A DNA stretch of 64,000 nt from Winogradskyella algicola. Its GTDB lineage: Bacteria; Bacteroidota; Bacteroidia; Flavobacteriales; Flavobacteriaceae. Positions 15,890 to 25,719 of this stretch are shown in pieces. The position numbers were made by a program, and so were the translations under genes. Position 1 is the stretch's first letter; every line of letters starts with the position of its first letter. Location: the NCBI RefSeq assembly GCF_005869935.1, contig NZ_SZQF01000009.1, positions 121,942 through 185,941 on the forward strand. The letters run 5' to 3'. The notes under the pieces were generated by a model. It did not search any database. It was not told the origin of the DNA and saw only the letters and a program-made list of their open reading frames with translations.

Positions 15890-16705
15890 AACTAACAGCC
15901 ATATTATTGGCAGGCTTTCTACCCAAAGTGCACTGTAATATTTAGATTGATTTTTGTGAGCAAACAATACAAAAATTAGCGTTACACTCGTTATCACTGC
16001 ATTTGCAATTACATTCTCACTACTTATTTCATCTTTAATATATTCTAAGAAGAAAAATACTAGCAGTAATAAAACCCCTATTATTTTAGTGTTCTTTACA
16101 CCTATGCGCTGAGGGATTGTAGCTAGTTTCAAACTATCATACATAAGGTCTCTAATCTCAAAAGGGAGCATCAGTACAATCACAAGAAGGAAACGTTGTA
16201 CACCAGTTGTTGCCACATTCGTATTTATGTGATAATCCTTTTCAATTAATGGTAAAAAAACCGTTGTAAATACCCAAACAAAAGCAATGACATAGATTTT
16301 CAAACCACTTATTTGTCTCAAATTTTTATGATTATCCCTAAAATATCGCATGGGTAATAGAGGTACAGCATAAAGAAAAGTTACAAGCCCAAAAATCGAA
16401 AGATATATTAAAGAATCGGTATTCAGTTTTATGGCATAATAACACATTCCTACAAAAGCAATAAATGAAAATATCTGAATTGTCTTTAGCCATGTAGCCA
16501 AACTTCTATGATGAAATTTTGCAACACCAAAATATTTCACAAAATTATAGCCAGTAATCGTTGCATAAAAAACAAAAGAAAGTATGACTTTGTCGTTATG
16601 TATTTCAAATTGAATAAGCGTTACCCAAGTCATAGCTACTACGGCAAAGGCCACATGAATACTACTATTGATGTAAAAATTTAATATATGCTTAAGTATA
16701 CGCAT
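15872..16705 (-). CDS. UbiA-like polytopic membrane protein
   Basis: A 277-residue inner-membrane protein with eight or nine predicted helices. The stretch E183-IRD-LMY-D190-SLKLATIPQRIG resembles the second Asp-rich motif of UbiA prenyltransferases (D-x3-D then a loop ending RxG). The first motif region, GYNFVKYFG (52-60), lacks the usual Asp residues. Prenyltransferase activity is therefore doubtful. It is tail-to-tail with the anti-sigma-like gene (18-nt overlap) and divergent from gcvP. Confidence 0.6.
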   Translation of the reverse strand: MRILKHILNFYINSSIHVAFAVVAMTWVTLIQFEIHNDKVILSFVFYATITGYNFVKYFGVAKFHHRSLATWLKTIQIFSFIAFVGMCYYAIKLNTDSLIYLSIFGLVTFLYAVPLLPMRYFRDNHKNLRQISGLKIYVIAFVWVFTTVFLPLIEKDYHINTNVATTGVQRFLLVIVLMLPFEIRDLMYDSLKLATIPQRIGVKNTKIIGVLLLLVFFFLEYIKDEISSENVIANAVITSVTLIFVLFAHKNQSKYYSALWVESLPIIWLLVLLALS

Positions 16706-16709
16706 TAAA

Positions 16710-16799
16710 CAAAAATAACTAATGTGTTAATAACCCAGCTTTTCAGTTAAAAACTTTAAGTCTTAGTACAGAATAAAATAGTCGTTTTCCGTATTTTTG
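16710..16799. promoter_or_regulatory. Divergent -7 boxes: UbiA-like gene (minus) and gcvP (plus)
   Basis: TATTTTTG occurs on the minus strand at 16710-16717, immediately before the ATG of the UbiA-like gene (nearly leaderless), and on the plus strand at 16792-16799, 28 nt before the gcvP ATG. No glycine riboswitch is evident in the 122-nt gap. The -33 elements are weak. Confidence 0.4.
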
Positions 16800-16827
16800 C
16801 ATATCAAAAAAATTAGCAGAATAAAGA

Positions 16828-19677
16828 ATGGACACAACCGCTTTTGCACTTAGACACATTGGCCCAAACCAAGACGAACAAAAAGCTATGCTAAACACCA
16901 TTGGTGCTACAAGTATAGAGCAACTAGTTTCAGAAACTATACCTGCAGGTATTAGACTAAAAAAAGACTTAGATCTAGAGCCTGCAATGAGCGAGCAAGA
17001 ATATCTTAGCCACATTTACAAACTATCTCAGCTAAACAAAGTTTTTAAGTCTTACATTGGTCTAGGATACCACCCTTCTAATTTACCTGCTGTTATTCAA
17101 CGCAATATTTTAGAAAATCCAGGTTGGTATACAGCATACACACCATACCAGGCAGAAATTGCCCAAGGACGTTTAGAAGCATTATTGAATTTCCAAACCA
17201 TGGTTATTGACCTAACAGGCATGGAAATTGCAAATGCATCACTTTTAGATGAAAGTACTGCCGCAGCTGAAGCTATGAGTTTACTGTTTGCGGTTAGAGA
17301 TCGTGCTCAGAAGAAAGCTGGTGTCAACAAATTCTTTGTTTCAGATTTAGTACTACCACAAACAATTGCCTTACTAGAAACAAGAGCCAATCCAATTGGT
17401 ATTGAGCTAGAAATAGGTAATGAAGCAGAGTACAACTTATCCGAAGATTATTTTGGTGCACTTCTGCAATATCCTGGTAAAAATGGACAAATCACTGACA
17501 TAAAATCTTTTATAGAAAAAGCCAATTCGCAAAATATAAAAGTTGCTGTTGCCGCTGACATCTTAAGTTTAGTTAAATTAGAAGCACCAGGGAAGTTTGG
17601 TGCTGATGTTGTTGTTGGTACTACACAACGTTTTGGTATACCTATGGGGTATGGTGGTCCACACGCAGCTTATTTTGCTACTAATGAGGCGTATAAACGT
17701 GATGTTCCTGGGCGTATTATAGGGGTAACAAGAGACACTGATGGCAATAGAGCCTTACGTATGGCGTTACAAACCAGAGAGCAACATATTAAAAGAGACA
17801 AAGCAACCTCTAACATTTGTACAGCTCAGGTATTACTAGCAGTTATGGCAGGAATGTATGCAGTGTATCATGGACCAAAAGGCCTAGAGTTTATAGCAAA
17901 TAAAGTTCAGAACACAACAGCAACATTAGCCTCTGCTTTAGAAAAATTGGGCTTAGAACAAGTGAACTCTCACTTTTTTGATACACTTCAAATAAAGGCA
18001 GATCCTGTAAAGGTAAAGTACGAAGCAGAAAAGAAAGAAGTCAATTTCTACTATCCAGATAACAACACTGTTACAATAGCTATAAACGAGACGACAACAA
18101 TTTCAGACTTAAATGAAATTATTTCAATTTTTGAAGCTGTAACAGAAACAACTACAGAAGAGATTGTATCAATTTCTGAAGCTGATACAGTTCCAGATCA
18201 CTTAAAGCGCCAATCAGAATTTTTAACTTTTGACATTTTCAATACTTACCATTCTGAAACAGAATTAATGCGCTACATCAAAAAATTAGAGCGTAAAGAT
18301 TTGGCATTAAATCACTCTATGATTTCACTAGGTTCTTGTACTATGAAGCTTAACGCTGCTTCAGAAATGTTACCACTTAGTTGGCCAAGTTGGGGCAATA
18401 TGCACCCATTTGCACCAAAAGAACAAGCTGCCGGTTATCAACTTATGCTAAACACATTAGAAAACCAGCTTACAGAAATCACTGGCTTTGCCGCAACATC
18501 CTTACAACCAAACTCTGGTGCTCAAGGTGAATTTGCGGGACTTATGGTGATAAAAGCCTATCACGAATCTCGTGGAGATCACCATAGAAATATTTGCTTA
18601 ATTCCATCGTCTGCTCACGGAACAAACCCTGCAAGTGCTGTTATGGCAGGCATGAAAGTTGTTGTAACAAAAGCATCTGAAGATGGTAATATTGATGTAG
18701 ATGATTTAAGAGAAAAAGCTGAATTGCATAAGGATAATCTTTCTGCATTAATGGTAACTTACCCATCAACTCACGGCGTTTACGAATCTGCAATTAAAGA
18801 GATTACACAGATTATTCATGATAATGGCGGACAAGTGTATATGGATGGTGCCAATATGAATGCACAAGTTGGTTTAACCAATCCTGGTAATATCGGTGCA
18901 GATGTATGTCACCTTAACTTACATAAGACCTTTGCTATTCCTCACGGTGGTGGTGGACCTGGTGTTGGCCCAATTTGTGTTGCAGAACAATTGGTACCAT
19001 TTTTACCAGGAAATCCTATCATAAAAACAGGAGGTCATCAAGCAATCTCAGCCATATCAGCTTCACCTTTTGGATCTTCATTGGCTTGCATCATTTCTTA
19101 TGGATACATTACAATGCTAGGCGCCAAAGGCTTAAAGGAAGCAACGGAAGTAGCCATTCTTAATGCCAATTACATTAAAGAGCGTTTAGAAGGCTATTAC
19201 CCAACGCTATATACAGGTGAAAACGGAAGAGCGGCACATGAGATGATTATTGACTGCCGTGACTTTAAGTCCAAAGGCATTGAAGTTACTGACATCGCAA
19301 AGCGTTTGATGGATTATGGTTTCCATGCACCAACAGTGTCATTTCCAGTTGCAGGTACTATGATGATAGAACCTACAGAAAGTGAAAGTAAAGCGGAAAT
19401 GGATCGTTTTTGTGATGCTATGATTTCTATTAGACAAGAAATTGACCTAGCATCTAAAGACGAACCTAATAACGTGCTGAAAAACGCACCACATACATTA
19501 GAAATGCTAACTTCAGATGAATGGTTATTACCTTACAGTCGTGAGGCTGCAGCTTTCCCACTAGAATTTATTAGAGACAATAAATTCTGGCCAAGTGTAA
19601 GACGTGTGGACGATGCTTATGGAGACAGAAACTTAATTTGTAGCTGTGCACCAATTGAAGATTTTGTTGAAGCTTAG
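16828..19677 (+). CDS. gcvP: Glycine dehydrogenase (decarboxylating), P-protein
   Basis: A 949-residue full-length P-protein of the glycine cleavage system. It decarboxylates glycine with PLP and passes the aminomethyl group to the H-protein lipoyl arm. The N-terminal half starts [14 protein letters not shown], and the C-terminal half holds the PLP lysine K700 in [16 protein letters not shown]. Both halves are fused, as in most Gram-negatives. A strong terminator follows. No other gcv gene is in the window. Confidence 0.97.
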   Translation: MDTTAFALRHIGPNQDEQKAMLNTIGATSIEQLVSETIPAGIRLKKDLDLEPAMSEQEYLSHIYKLSQLNKVFKSYIGLGYHPSNLPAVIQRNILENPGWYTAYTPYQAEIAQGRLEALLNFQTMVIDLTGMEIANASLLDESTAAAEAMSLLFAVRDRAQKKAGVNKFFVSDLVLPQTIALLETRANPIGIELEIGNEAEYNLSEDYFGALLQYPGKNGQITDIKSFIEKANSQNIKVAVAADILSLVKLEAPGKFGADVVVGTTQRFGIPMGYGGPHAAYFATNEAYKRDVPGRIIGVTRDTDGNRALRMALQTREQHIKRDKATSNICTAQVLLAVMAGMYAVYHGPKGLEFIANKVQNTTATLASALEKLGLEQVNSHFFDTLQIKADPVKVKYEAEKKEVNFYYPDNNTVTIAINETTTISDLNEIISIFEAVTETTTEEIVSISEADTVPDHLKRQSEFLTFDIFNTYHSETELMRYIKKLERKDLALNHSMISLGSCTMKLNAASEMLPLSWPSWGNMHPFAPKEQAAGYQLMLNTLENQLTEITGFAATSLQPNSGAQGEFAGLMVIKAYHESRGDHHRNICLIPSSAHGTNPASAVMAGMKVVVTKASEDGNIDVDDLREKAELHKDNLSALMVTYPSTHGVYESAIKEITQIIHDNGGQVYMDGANMNAQVGLTNPGNIGADVCHLNLHKTFAIPHGGGGPGVGPICVAEQLVPFLPGNPIIKTGGHQAISAISASPFGSSLACIISYGYITMLGAKGLKEATEVAILNANYIKERLEGYYPTLYTGENGRAAHEMIIDCRDFKSKGIEVTDIAKRLMDYGFHAPTVSFPVAGTMMIEPTESESKAEMDRFCDAMISIRQEIDLASKDEPNNVLKNAPHTLEMLTSDEWLLPYSREAAAFPLEFIRDNKFWPSVRRVDDAYGDRNLICSCAPIEDFVEA

Positions 19678-19693
19678 TTTTTATAAACATAAA

Positions 19694-19726
19694 TTAAAAA
19701 AGTGCTCGTATTGAGCACTTTTTTTA
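19694..19726 (+). terminator. Rho-independent terminator after gcvP
   Basis: AAAAAAGTGCTC and GAGCACTTTTTTT form an extended stem (GTGCTC 19702-19707 with GAGCAC 19713-19718) closed by GTATT and ending in a T run. Confidence 0.88.
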
Positions 19727-19849
19727 TGGTATTTACAATAGAATTTAGGATAATTGAGAATTTAAAAAAAATATCGTTTTTACTCAGTTAATTTATTCTC
19801 ATGTATGAGAGTTTAACTAGTTTAGTAAATTAATAGCAAATTTTGAGGT

Positions 19850-20908
19850 ATGGGAATTAAAATCACAGGTACAGGAAGCTATATTCCTAAAGGGATTGAA
19901 AAAAATGAAGATTTTCATCAACATGAATTTTTAAATACTGACGGATCAAAAATTAATCATCCAAACGAAGTTATTGTAGAAAAATTCAAAGCCATTACTG
20001 GTATTGTTGAACGTCGTTATGCAGATAATCAATTAGTAGCTTCGGACATTGGTTTTCTAGCAGCTCAAAAAGCTATTGATGATGCCAACATCAATCCTGA
20101 AACAATAGATTATATTATTTGTGCTCATAATTTTGGAGACGTAAAAGCCAATACCATTCAGAGTGATATTTTACCATGTTTAGCTTCACGTATTAAACAC
20201 AGACTTCGCATCAAGAATCCTAAGTGCGTTGCTTACGATATTTTATTTGGTTGTCCTGGTTGGGTAGAAGGAGTTATACAAGCACAAGCATACATTAAGG
20301 CTGGTATGGCAAAACGCTGTCTTGTTGTTGGTGCAGAAACGCTTTCTCGCGTGGTCGATAAACACGACAGAGATTCTATGATATACTCTGATGGTGCTGG
20401 TGCTAGTATTGTTGAAGCTACAGAAGATGATGGCGGAATTTTAGCTCACGAATCTGCCTCATTTACTTACGATGAAGCTTACTATTTATTCTTCGGAAAT
20501 TCTAACAATAAAGATCTTTGTCCAGATACACGCTATATAAAAATGCATGGACGCAAAATCTATGAATTTGCATTAACCAACGTAGCTCAAGCTATGAAAG
20601 ATTGCTTAGAAAAAAGTGGTGTTGACGTTTCTGAAGTAAAGAAAGTACTCATCCATCAGGCAAATGAAAAAATGGATGAAGCTATTATAAAACGTTTCTA
20701 CAGACTTTTTAAAGCGAAGGCTCCAGAGGGTATTATGCCTATGAGCATTCATAAATTAGGAAATAGTTCTGTGGCAACTGTCCCTACCCTTTTCGATTTA
20801 ATACGAAATAATAAACTCGAAGACCACCAAATCAATAAAGGAGATGTTATTATATTTGCAAGTGTTGGCGCAGGTATGCATATTAATGCCGTTGTTTACA
20901 GATATTAA
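19850..20908 (+). CDS. Beta-ketoacyl-ACP synthase III family protein (FabH-like)
   Basis: A 352-residue thiolase-fold condensing enzyme with the complete KASIII triad: Cys135 (LFGCPGWVEG), His269 (LIHQANEK) and Asn305 (LGNSSVATVP). It is longer than housekeeping FabH and lacks its typical N-terminal text, so it is probably a paralogue that uses a special acyl donor. It is followed at 30 nt by a small methyltransferase and then a glycosyltransferase on the same strand, which hints at lipid or glycolipid assembly. Confidence 0.9.
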   Translation: MGIKITGTGSYIPKGIEKNEDFHQHEFLNTDGSKINHPNEVIVEKFKAITGIVERRYADNQLVASDIGFLAAQKAIDDANINPETIDYIICAHNFGDVKANTIQSDILPCLASRIKHRLRIKNPKCVAYDILFGCPGWVEGVIQAQAYIKAGMAKRCLVVGAETLSRVVDKHDRDSMIYSDGAGASIVEATEDDGGILAHESASFTYDEAYYLFFGNSNNKDLCPDTRYIKMHGRKIYEFALTNVAQAMKDCLEKSGVDVSEVKKVLIHQANEKMDEAIIKRFYRLFKAKAPEGIMPMSIHKLGNSSVATVPTLFDLIRNNKLEDHQINKGDVIIFASVGAGMHINAVVYRY

Positions 20909-20938
20909 TAAAACTATTACCGCTGTTGCGGAAATGTA

Positions 20939-21466
20939 ATGTACGAAAAAACATATCCTAACAAGCGATTTAAACTCACTCTTCTGTTTTTAAAAAAACA
21001 TATTTCAACATCTGAAACGATTTTAGATTTAGGTGTTAAAAATCCATTTTCAAAAGTTATGCTTTCTGAAGGCTATACTGTTGAAAACACCAAAGGCGAA
21101 GACCTTGACGAAGACCGTTCTACAATAGAAAATTCTTCTGCCGATGTTGTTACTGCGTTCGAAATTTTTGAACACTTACTTTCTCCTTACGAGGTTTTAA
21201 AATCTATTAAGTCTAAAAAACTTGTCATTAGCGTTCCTCTAAGATTATGGTTTGCTTCAGCGTACAGAAGTAAAACCGATAAATGGGACAGACACTACCA
21301 TGAGTTTGAAGATTGGCAACTCGATTGGTTATTAGAAAAAACAGGCTGGAAAATTATTGACCGACAACAATGGACCAATCCTGTAAAAAAATTCGGTATT
21401 AGACCGCTTTTAAGACACTTTACAAATCGGTATTATATTATCTACGCTGAAAGAATTTCCGGATAG
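20939..21466 (+). CDS. SAM methyltransferase-like protein (short)
   Basis: A 175-residue methyltransferase-type protein. The N-terminal ETILDLGVKNPFSK is a degenerate motif I (DLG but not GxG). Then comes the pattern SSADVVTAFEIFEHLLSPYEVL, typical of class I enzymes of the methyltransferase 11/23 type. The end carries DRHYHEFEDWQLDWLLEKTGW. The weak SAM loop makes catalysis uncertain. It lies between the KASIII-like and glycosyltransferase genes. Confidence 0.75.
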   Translation: MYEKTYPNKRFKLTLLFLKKHISTSETILDLGVKNPFSKVMLSEGYTVENTKGEDLDEDRSTIENSSADVVTAFEIFEHLLSPYEVLKSIKSKKLVISVPLRLWFASAYRSKTDKWDRHYHEFEDWQLDWLLEKTGWKIIDRQQWTNPVKKFGIRPLLRHFTNRYYIIYAERISG

Positions 21467-21499
21467 AATTCTTTAGATTTGAAATTTAGAATTTAGATA

Positions 21500-22351
21500 T
21501 TGAATTTCTACATCGTCATACCAGCTCATAACGAAGAGGCCTTTATTAGCAAAACACTAGAGTCATTAGTAAAGCAAACACTTTTGCCTAAAAAGTTGGT
21601 TGTGGTTAATGATAATTCTACTGACGAAACAGAAGCAATAGTAGAAAGTTTTACAAAAATGCATCCTTGGATTTCTCAGGTAATTTCAAAATCGTCAGAT
21701 CAGCATTTACCTGGTTCTAAAATTATAAATGCCTTTTATAAGGGCTTTGAAACTTTAGATGACAACTATGATGTGATTTGTAAGTTTGATGCAGACCTTA
21801 TTTTTCCGGATAATTATTTAGAAACGCTGGCTAATCATTTTAGTAAAAACCCCAAACTTGGTATGGCTTCTGGTTTTTGTTACATCGAAAAAGACAACCA
21901 ATGGATTCTTGAAAACCTTACCAATAAAGATCATATTAGAGGTGCTTTAAAAGCTTATCGTAAAACCTGTTTTAATCAAATTGGGCAACTAAAACCTTCT
22001 ATGGGTTGGGATACTGTAGATGAGTTATTAGCAAAATTTCATGGTTGGGACATTCTAACAGACGAATCACTTCATGTAAAACACCTGAAACCTACAGGAC
22101 AATCTTACAACAAGGCTTCTAAATACCTGCAAGGGGGTGCGATGTATAAAATGCGCTATGGTTTCTGGATTACTTTAATTTCTGCTATAAAATTAGCGTC
22201 GAAGAAAGACAGCTTTAGATTATTCAAAGATTATATGGCTGGTTATTTTAAAGCTAAATCCTCAAAAACTGAATTTCTGGTTTCTAAAGATGAAGGTAAG
22301 TTTATTAGAGATTTGCGCTGGGAAGGGATAAAATCAAAATTCAAACTATAG
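21500..22351 (+). CDS. Glycosyltransferase family 2
   Basis: A 283-residue GT-A fold transferase: VIPAHNEEAFISKTLESL at the N-terminus, VVVNDNSTDET for nucleotide-sugar binding, and the metal-binding DAD in CKFDADLIFPDNY. The start must be TTG 21500: an in-frame TAG occupies 21494-21496 and the next ATG would cut into the fold. No membrane helices are evident, so it is cytoplasmic or peripheral. The sugar and acceptor are unknown. Confidence 0.88.
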   Translation: MNFYIVIPAHNEEAFISKTLESLVKQTLLPKKLVVVNDNSTDETEAIVESFTKMHPWISQVISKSSDQHLPGSKIINAFYKGFETLDDNYDVICKFDADLIFPDNYLETLANHFSKNPKLGMASGFCYIEKDNQWILENLTNKDHIRGALKAYRKTCFNQIGQLKPSMGWDTVDELLAKFHGWDILTDESLHVKHLKPTGQSYNKASKYLQGGAMYKMRYGFWITLISAIKLASKKDSFRLFKDYMAGYFKAKSSKTEFLVSKDEGKFIRDLRWEGIKSKFKL

Positions 22352-22385
22352 CTAAACTTTAAGCATTCTCTAGACTGACATTTTA

Positions 22386-23192
22386 TTAAAAACTCCACTT
22401 TTTATAACTGCTTGATGCTTCTATTTTGTTTTCGATAGTATCATCTAATTCTGGGAAGAAATCTATTCCTGTTAATTTTTCAACCTCATCTACAGATACC
22501 ACAAACTTATACAATGGCAAATCTGAGTCTTTATGATTCAGCAGAAAAGCCAATACTTTGGGGTTTCCGTTGGTATTATCCAAAACAATTTTATAAAACT
22601 GATTTGGCACAGCAACACGCTCTTCGCCTATTGTTTTTAGACCGTCTTTTAAAATTCCTCCAGTAACCACAAAAACACCATCGTACTTTTTAGCCCAATA
22701 CCTTACTTTCTGTTCTAATCTGTTCCATACACCAGCATTAAATTGATGTTCTTGCGGACTAATATTACTGGTTAAAAAAGTTTCATCATGTGCAGTTTTA
22801 CTAAACCTACGATCTCCTGCTGGACAAAGGTGTCCTCTATCGTAACCCGATTGCTTATAATTTCTCCAATGTGCTGCTCCACTTTTTACAGCGTTATCAA
22901 TTTCAAAATATGGCCGTTTGTGATTTGTAGAACTCAAATGAGAGGACTTAAGTTCATATGCTACCCACTCTGCTTGTTCGTATGGCTCATTATACGATAA
23001 TGAATAATTTTGATGATGTACAATTTGTCCTGTAGTACTAGTCGGTAAAAAGTATTCGTTGGTTTCTGTTTTGGGTTGTTTACCTTCTTCTATTACAGCC
23101 GATTTTTCTTCAGAATTAAGGTAATGCTCAAAAACATAAATAGCCACCACTATCGTAATGGCTATTATGGAATATAATCGTTTTTTGTTCAA
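22386..23192 (-). CDS. Secreted DNA/RNA non-specific endonuclease (NucA type)
   Basis: A 268-residue beta-beta-alpha-metal nuclease. An N-terminal hydrophobic segment (residues 5-21) should export it and may anchor it. The catalytic motif DRGH is at 118-121 (general base His121), followed by LCPAGDRR, and the Mg-binding Asn region is TSNISPQEHQFNAGVWNRLE. It starts 8 nt after the PafA phosphatase stop and is probably co-transcribed with it. Joint role: release of nucleotides from extracellular nucleic acid. Confidence 0.9.
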   Translation of the reverse strand: MNKKRLYSIIAITIVVAIYVFEHYLNSEEKSAVIEEGKQPKTETNEYFLPTSTTGQIVHHQNYSLSYNEPYEQAEWVAYELKSSHLSSTNHKRPYFEIDNAVKSGAAHWRNYKQSGYDRGHLCPAGDRRFSKTAHDETFLTSNISPQEHQFNAGVWNRLEQKVRYWAKKYDGVFVVTGGILKDGLKTIGEERVAVPNQFYKIVLDNTNGNPKVLAFLLNHKDSDLPLYKFVVSVDEVEKLTGIDFFPELDDTIENKIEASSSYKKWSF

Positions 23193-23200
23193 AATAAAGC

Positions 23201-24868
23201 TTAATCTATTACAAAACCTAAAGGCTGACCTGTAGCACCATTAGGAAAACTTATACCTAACAATGCAGAAATCGTAGGTGCAATATCTGGTATCACTGTT
23301 TTATCAAAGGTTTCACCTTTCTTAATACCTGCACCAAAAAAGATTAACGGTACATGTGTGTCGTAGTTTAAACCACTACCGTGTGTAGAACCTGTTCTAC
23401 TGTAAGCTATATGGGCAATATCATCAACTACAATAACATCACCAGAACGTTTTTGGTTAAATCCGTTTTGCAACAAGGCTTCAATACCAGTAGTAAAGTT
23501 TGTGCTGTTCATTGCTGTTGCAGTATACACCTTTGCAATGTTAGAATAACTGATTTGCTCATCTACCAAGGCTTGCTCAACATCATGAAAATTTAAGTTT
23601 AACTCTTTAAGCTTTGCTTTATTTAAAAACACTTGGTTATTACTTATGTTTTCTACAATATCTGTTGTGCCGTAAGTATTGGTTAAAAACTTATTGAACT
23701 TCTCTTTTCTAGAATTATAATCTAAGTAACCTGCTGGAATTTTTACTGATTGCAAATACGCAGGTACATCTACTGCTCCATGATCTGCTGTGAGAAAAAC
23801 AGTGTACTCGCCTTCGCCTACATTCTCATCTAAATAATTAAAGAAACGTTCTAAATCTCTATCTAGTCTTATGTATGTATCTTCTACTTCTTTTGAATTT
23901 ACACCAAAATTATGACCTACATAATCTGTTGAAGAGAAACTTACGGCTAAAACATCTGTATCATTGTCTTGTCCTAATGCTTCTCCTTCTATTGCTGCTA
24001 TCGCAAAGTCCATAGTTAAACTATTACCATAGGCTGTTGCCTTTAAAATATCGTAACCACCATTTTCTTCTTTTAACGCTGCTAAGTCGTATGGAAAGGT
24101 CGCGGTTTCCTTTCCTTTAAAACCGCCTTCAAAATTGTTGAGATCTGATCCACTTTCTATATAAGTTTCTATTGGCTCATATGTATCCCAAACTTTAAGA
24201 TAAGATTCAACAGCATCAGAGTCGTTAAAATCTTTTACCCATTCTGGTAAATTAGTTCTATAAAATGTACTTGTAATCCATACGCCTTCATTCTTTCCAT
24301 AAAACCAATAAGCTGCATTTGCTGTATGGCCTGCTGGCAATATTGCACCTCTATCTTTTATAGCTATGCCTATTGTTTTTCCTCGCATTTGTGTAAACAG
24401 TCTATTCTCGTCTGCAACACTTGTGGTTAACATTCTGTGTGGAGACATTTTACCTGCCCAACTATCCGTACCTACAGATTCTACGTCATCATCTTGAGCA
24501 CAATAGACAGACTTTTTAATATCTTTATCATACCAATTGTTTGATATTATACCATGGTATTTTGGTGTTGTACCTGTATAAACAGAAGCGTGCCCAGGCC
24601 CAGTGTATGTTGGCACATAATTAAAATGATTGTTTTTACAATTAAAACCTTCATTTATCATCCGGATGAAACCACCTTCTCCAAACTTAGATTCAAAACG
24701 TGTGAGATAATCATAACGCATTTGATCTACAACAATACCAACAACTAATTTTGGTCTCGAGGAAGAAACTTTATCTGTATTTAGAATTGAATTATTATTA
24801 GACTCTTGTTGGGCGCCACATGAGTAAATTAACGCTGCGAATAGGAATAAAGTAAGGTATTTTTTCAT
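23201..24868 (-). CDS. pafA: PafA-type alkaline phosphatase lipoprotein
   Basis: A 555-residue phosphomonoesterase of the alkaline phosphatase superfamily. A lipobox ends at Cys17 (LIYSC), so it is probably a surface or periplasmic lipoprotein. The PafA signature residues line up with the Elizabethkingia enzyme: nucleophile Thr89 (TYTGPGH), Asn110 (ISNNWYD) and the phosphate-binding pair Lys171/Arg173 in KDRGAILPAGH. Metal ligands are visible in SSTDYVGHNFG and TADHGAVD. A -7 box TATTTTTG is at 24895-24902. First gene of a two-gene operon with the nuclease. Confidence 0.93.
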   Translation of the reverse strand: MKKYLTLFLFAALIYSCGAQQESNNNSILNTDKVSSSRPKLVVGIVVDQMRYDYLTRFESKFGEGGFIRMINEGFNCKNNHFNYVPTYTGPGHASVYTGTTPKYHGIISNNWYDKDIKKSVYCAQDDDVESVGTDSWAGKMSPHRMLTTSVADENRLFTQMRGKTIGIAIKDRGAILPAGHTANAAYWFYGKNEGVWITSTFYRTNLPEWVKDFNDSDAVESYLKVWDTYEPIETYIESGSDLNNFEGGFKGKETATFPYDLAALKEENGGYDILKATAYGNSLTMDFAIAAIEGEALGQDNDTDVLAVSFSSTDYVGHNFGVNSKEVEDTYIRLDRDLERFFNYLDENVGEGEYTVFLTADHGAVDVPAYLQSVKIPAGYLDYNSRKEKFNKFLTNTYGTTDIVENISNNQVFLNKAKLKELNLNFHDVEQALVDEQISYSNIAKVYTATAMNSTNFTTGIEALLQNGFNQKRSGDVIVVDDIAHIAYSRTGSTHGSGLNYDTHVPLIFFGAGIKKGETFDKTVIPDIAPTISALLGISFPNGATGQPLGFVID

Positions 24869-24981
24869 GATTAATATACAGTTATTCTAGTGTTCAAAAA
24901 TACGGTTTTCTGTGTATCTTAATTTAAATTAACATTAATAAACTCATCTTTTTTCATACTTTAGCACTAAGAAATTCTTGC

Positions 24982-25719
24982 ATGAAGTACCTTCATAATA
25001 TTGGCACTTATTTTATAATGATAAAGGATATGTTTCGAAGACCTACCAAATGGTCTGTATTAAAAACATTAATCCTTAAAGATATTGATGACCTTATCAT
25101 TGGTTCGCTAGGTATTGTAGCTTTCATTGCATTTTTTGTTGGTGGCGTTGTAGCTATTCAGACCTCATTGAATATAAGCAATCCCTTAATCCCAAAATAC
25201 CTAGTAGGTTTTGCGACTCGGCAATCTATAATTTTAGAGTTTGCACCCACTTTTATTTCCATAATTATGGCCGGAAAAGTAGGTTCTTTTATTACTTCTA
25301 GTATCGGAACCATGCGTGTTACAGAACAGATTGATGCTTTAGAAGTAATGGGTATTAATGCTATTAACTATTTGGTATTTCCCAAGTTTATAGCCTTAAC
25401 TTTATATCCTTTTGTGATTTCAATTGCTATGTTTTTGGGAATCCTTGGTGGTTTAGCTGCTTGTGTTTACGGTGGTTATGGAACTTTAGAAGATTATATT
25501 GAAGGTGTTCAAAATGACTTTATACCCTTTCATATGGCATATGCCTTCATAAAAACTATGGTTTTTGCTTTTATATTGGCGACAATTCCTTCGTTTTATG
25601 GCTATTTTATGAAAGGTGGTGCTTTAGAAGTTGGAAAGGCAAGTACAACCTCTTTTGTGTGGACTAGTGTCGTCATCATTCTACTCAACTTTTTATTAAC
25701 CAGTTTACTTTTAGGCTAA
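24982..25719 (+). CDS. MlaE-family lipid ABC transporter permease
   Basis: A 245-residue inner-membrane permease of the MlaE/YrbE family, with the conserved core FAPTFISIIMAGKVGSFITSS and TEQIDALEVMG. Five or six hydrophobic segments are evident. Its stop and the start of the ATPase gene share one base (TAATG). The family moves phospholipids between the membranes. No MlaD substrate-binding gene follows here. Confidence 0.93.
   Translation: MKYLHNIGTYFIMIKDMFRRPTKWSVLKTLILKDIDDLIIGSLGIVAFIAFFVGGVVAIQTSLNISNPLIPKYLVGFATRQSIILEFAPTFISIIMAGKVGSFITSSIGTMRVTEQIDALEVMGINAINYLVFPKFIALTLYPFVISIAMFLGILGGLAACVYGGYGTLEDYIEGVQNDFIPFHMAYAFIKTMVFAFILATIPSFYGYFMKGGALEVGKASTTSFVWTSVVIILLNFLLTSLLLG

Noticed and set aside
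16706..16827. Glycine riboswitch before gcvP
   Set aside because: The 122-nt gap has no recognisable paired-aptamer core, and it is AT-rich.
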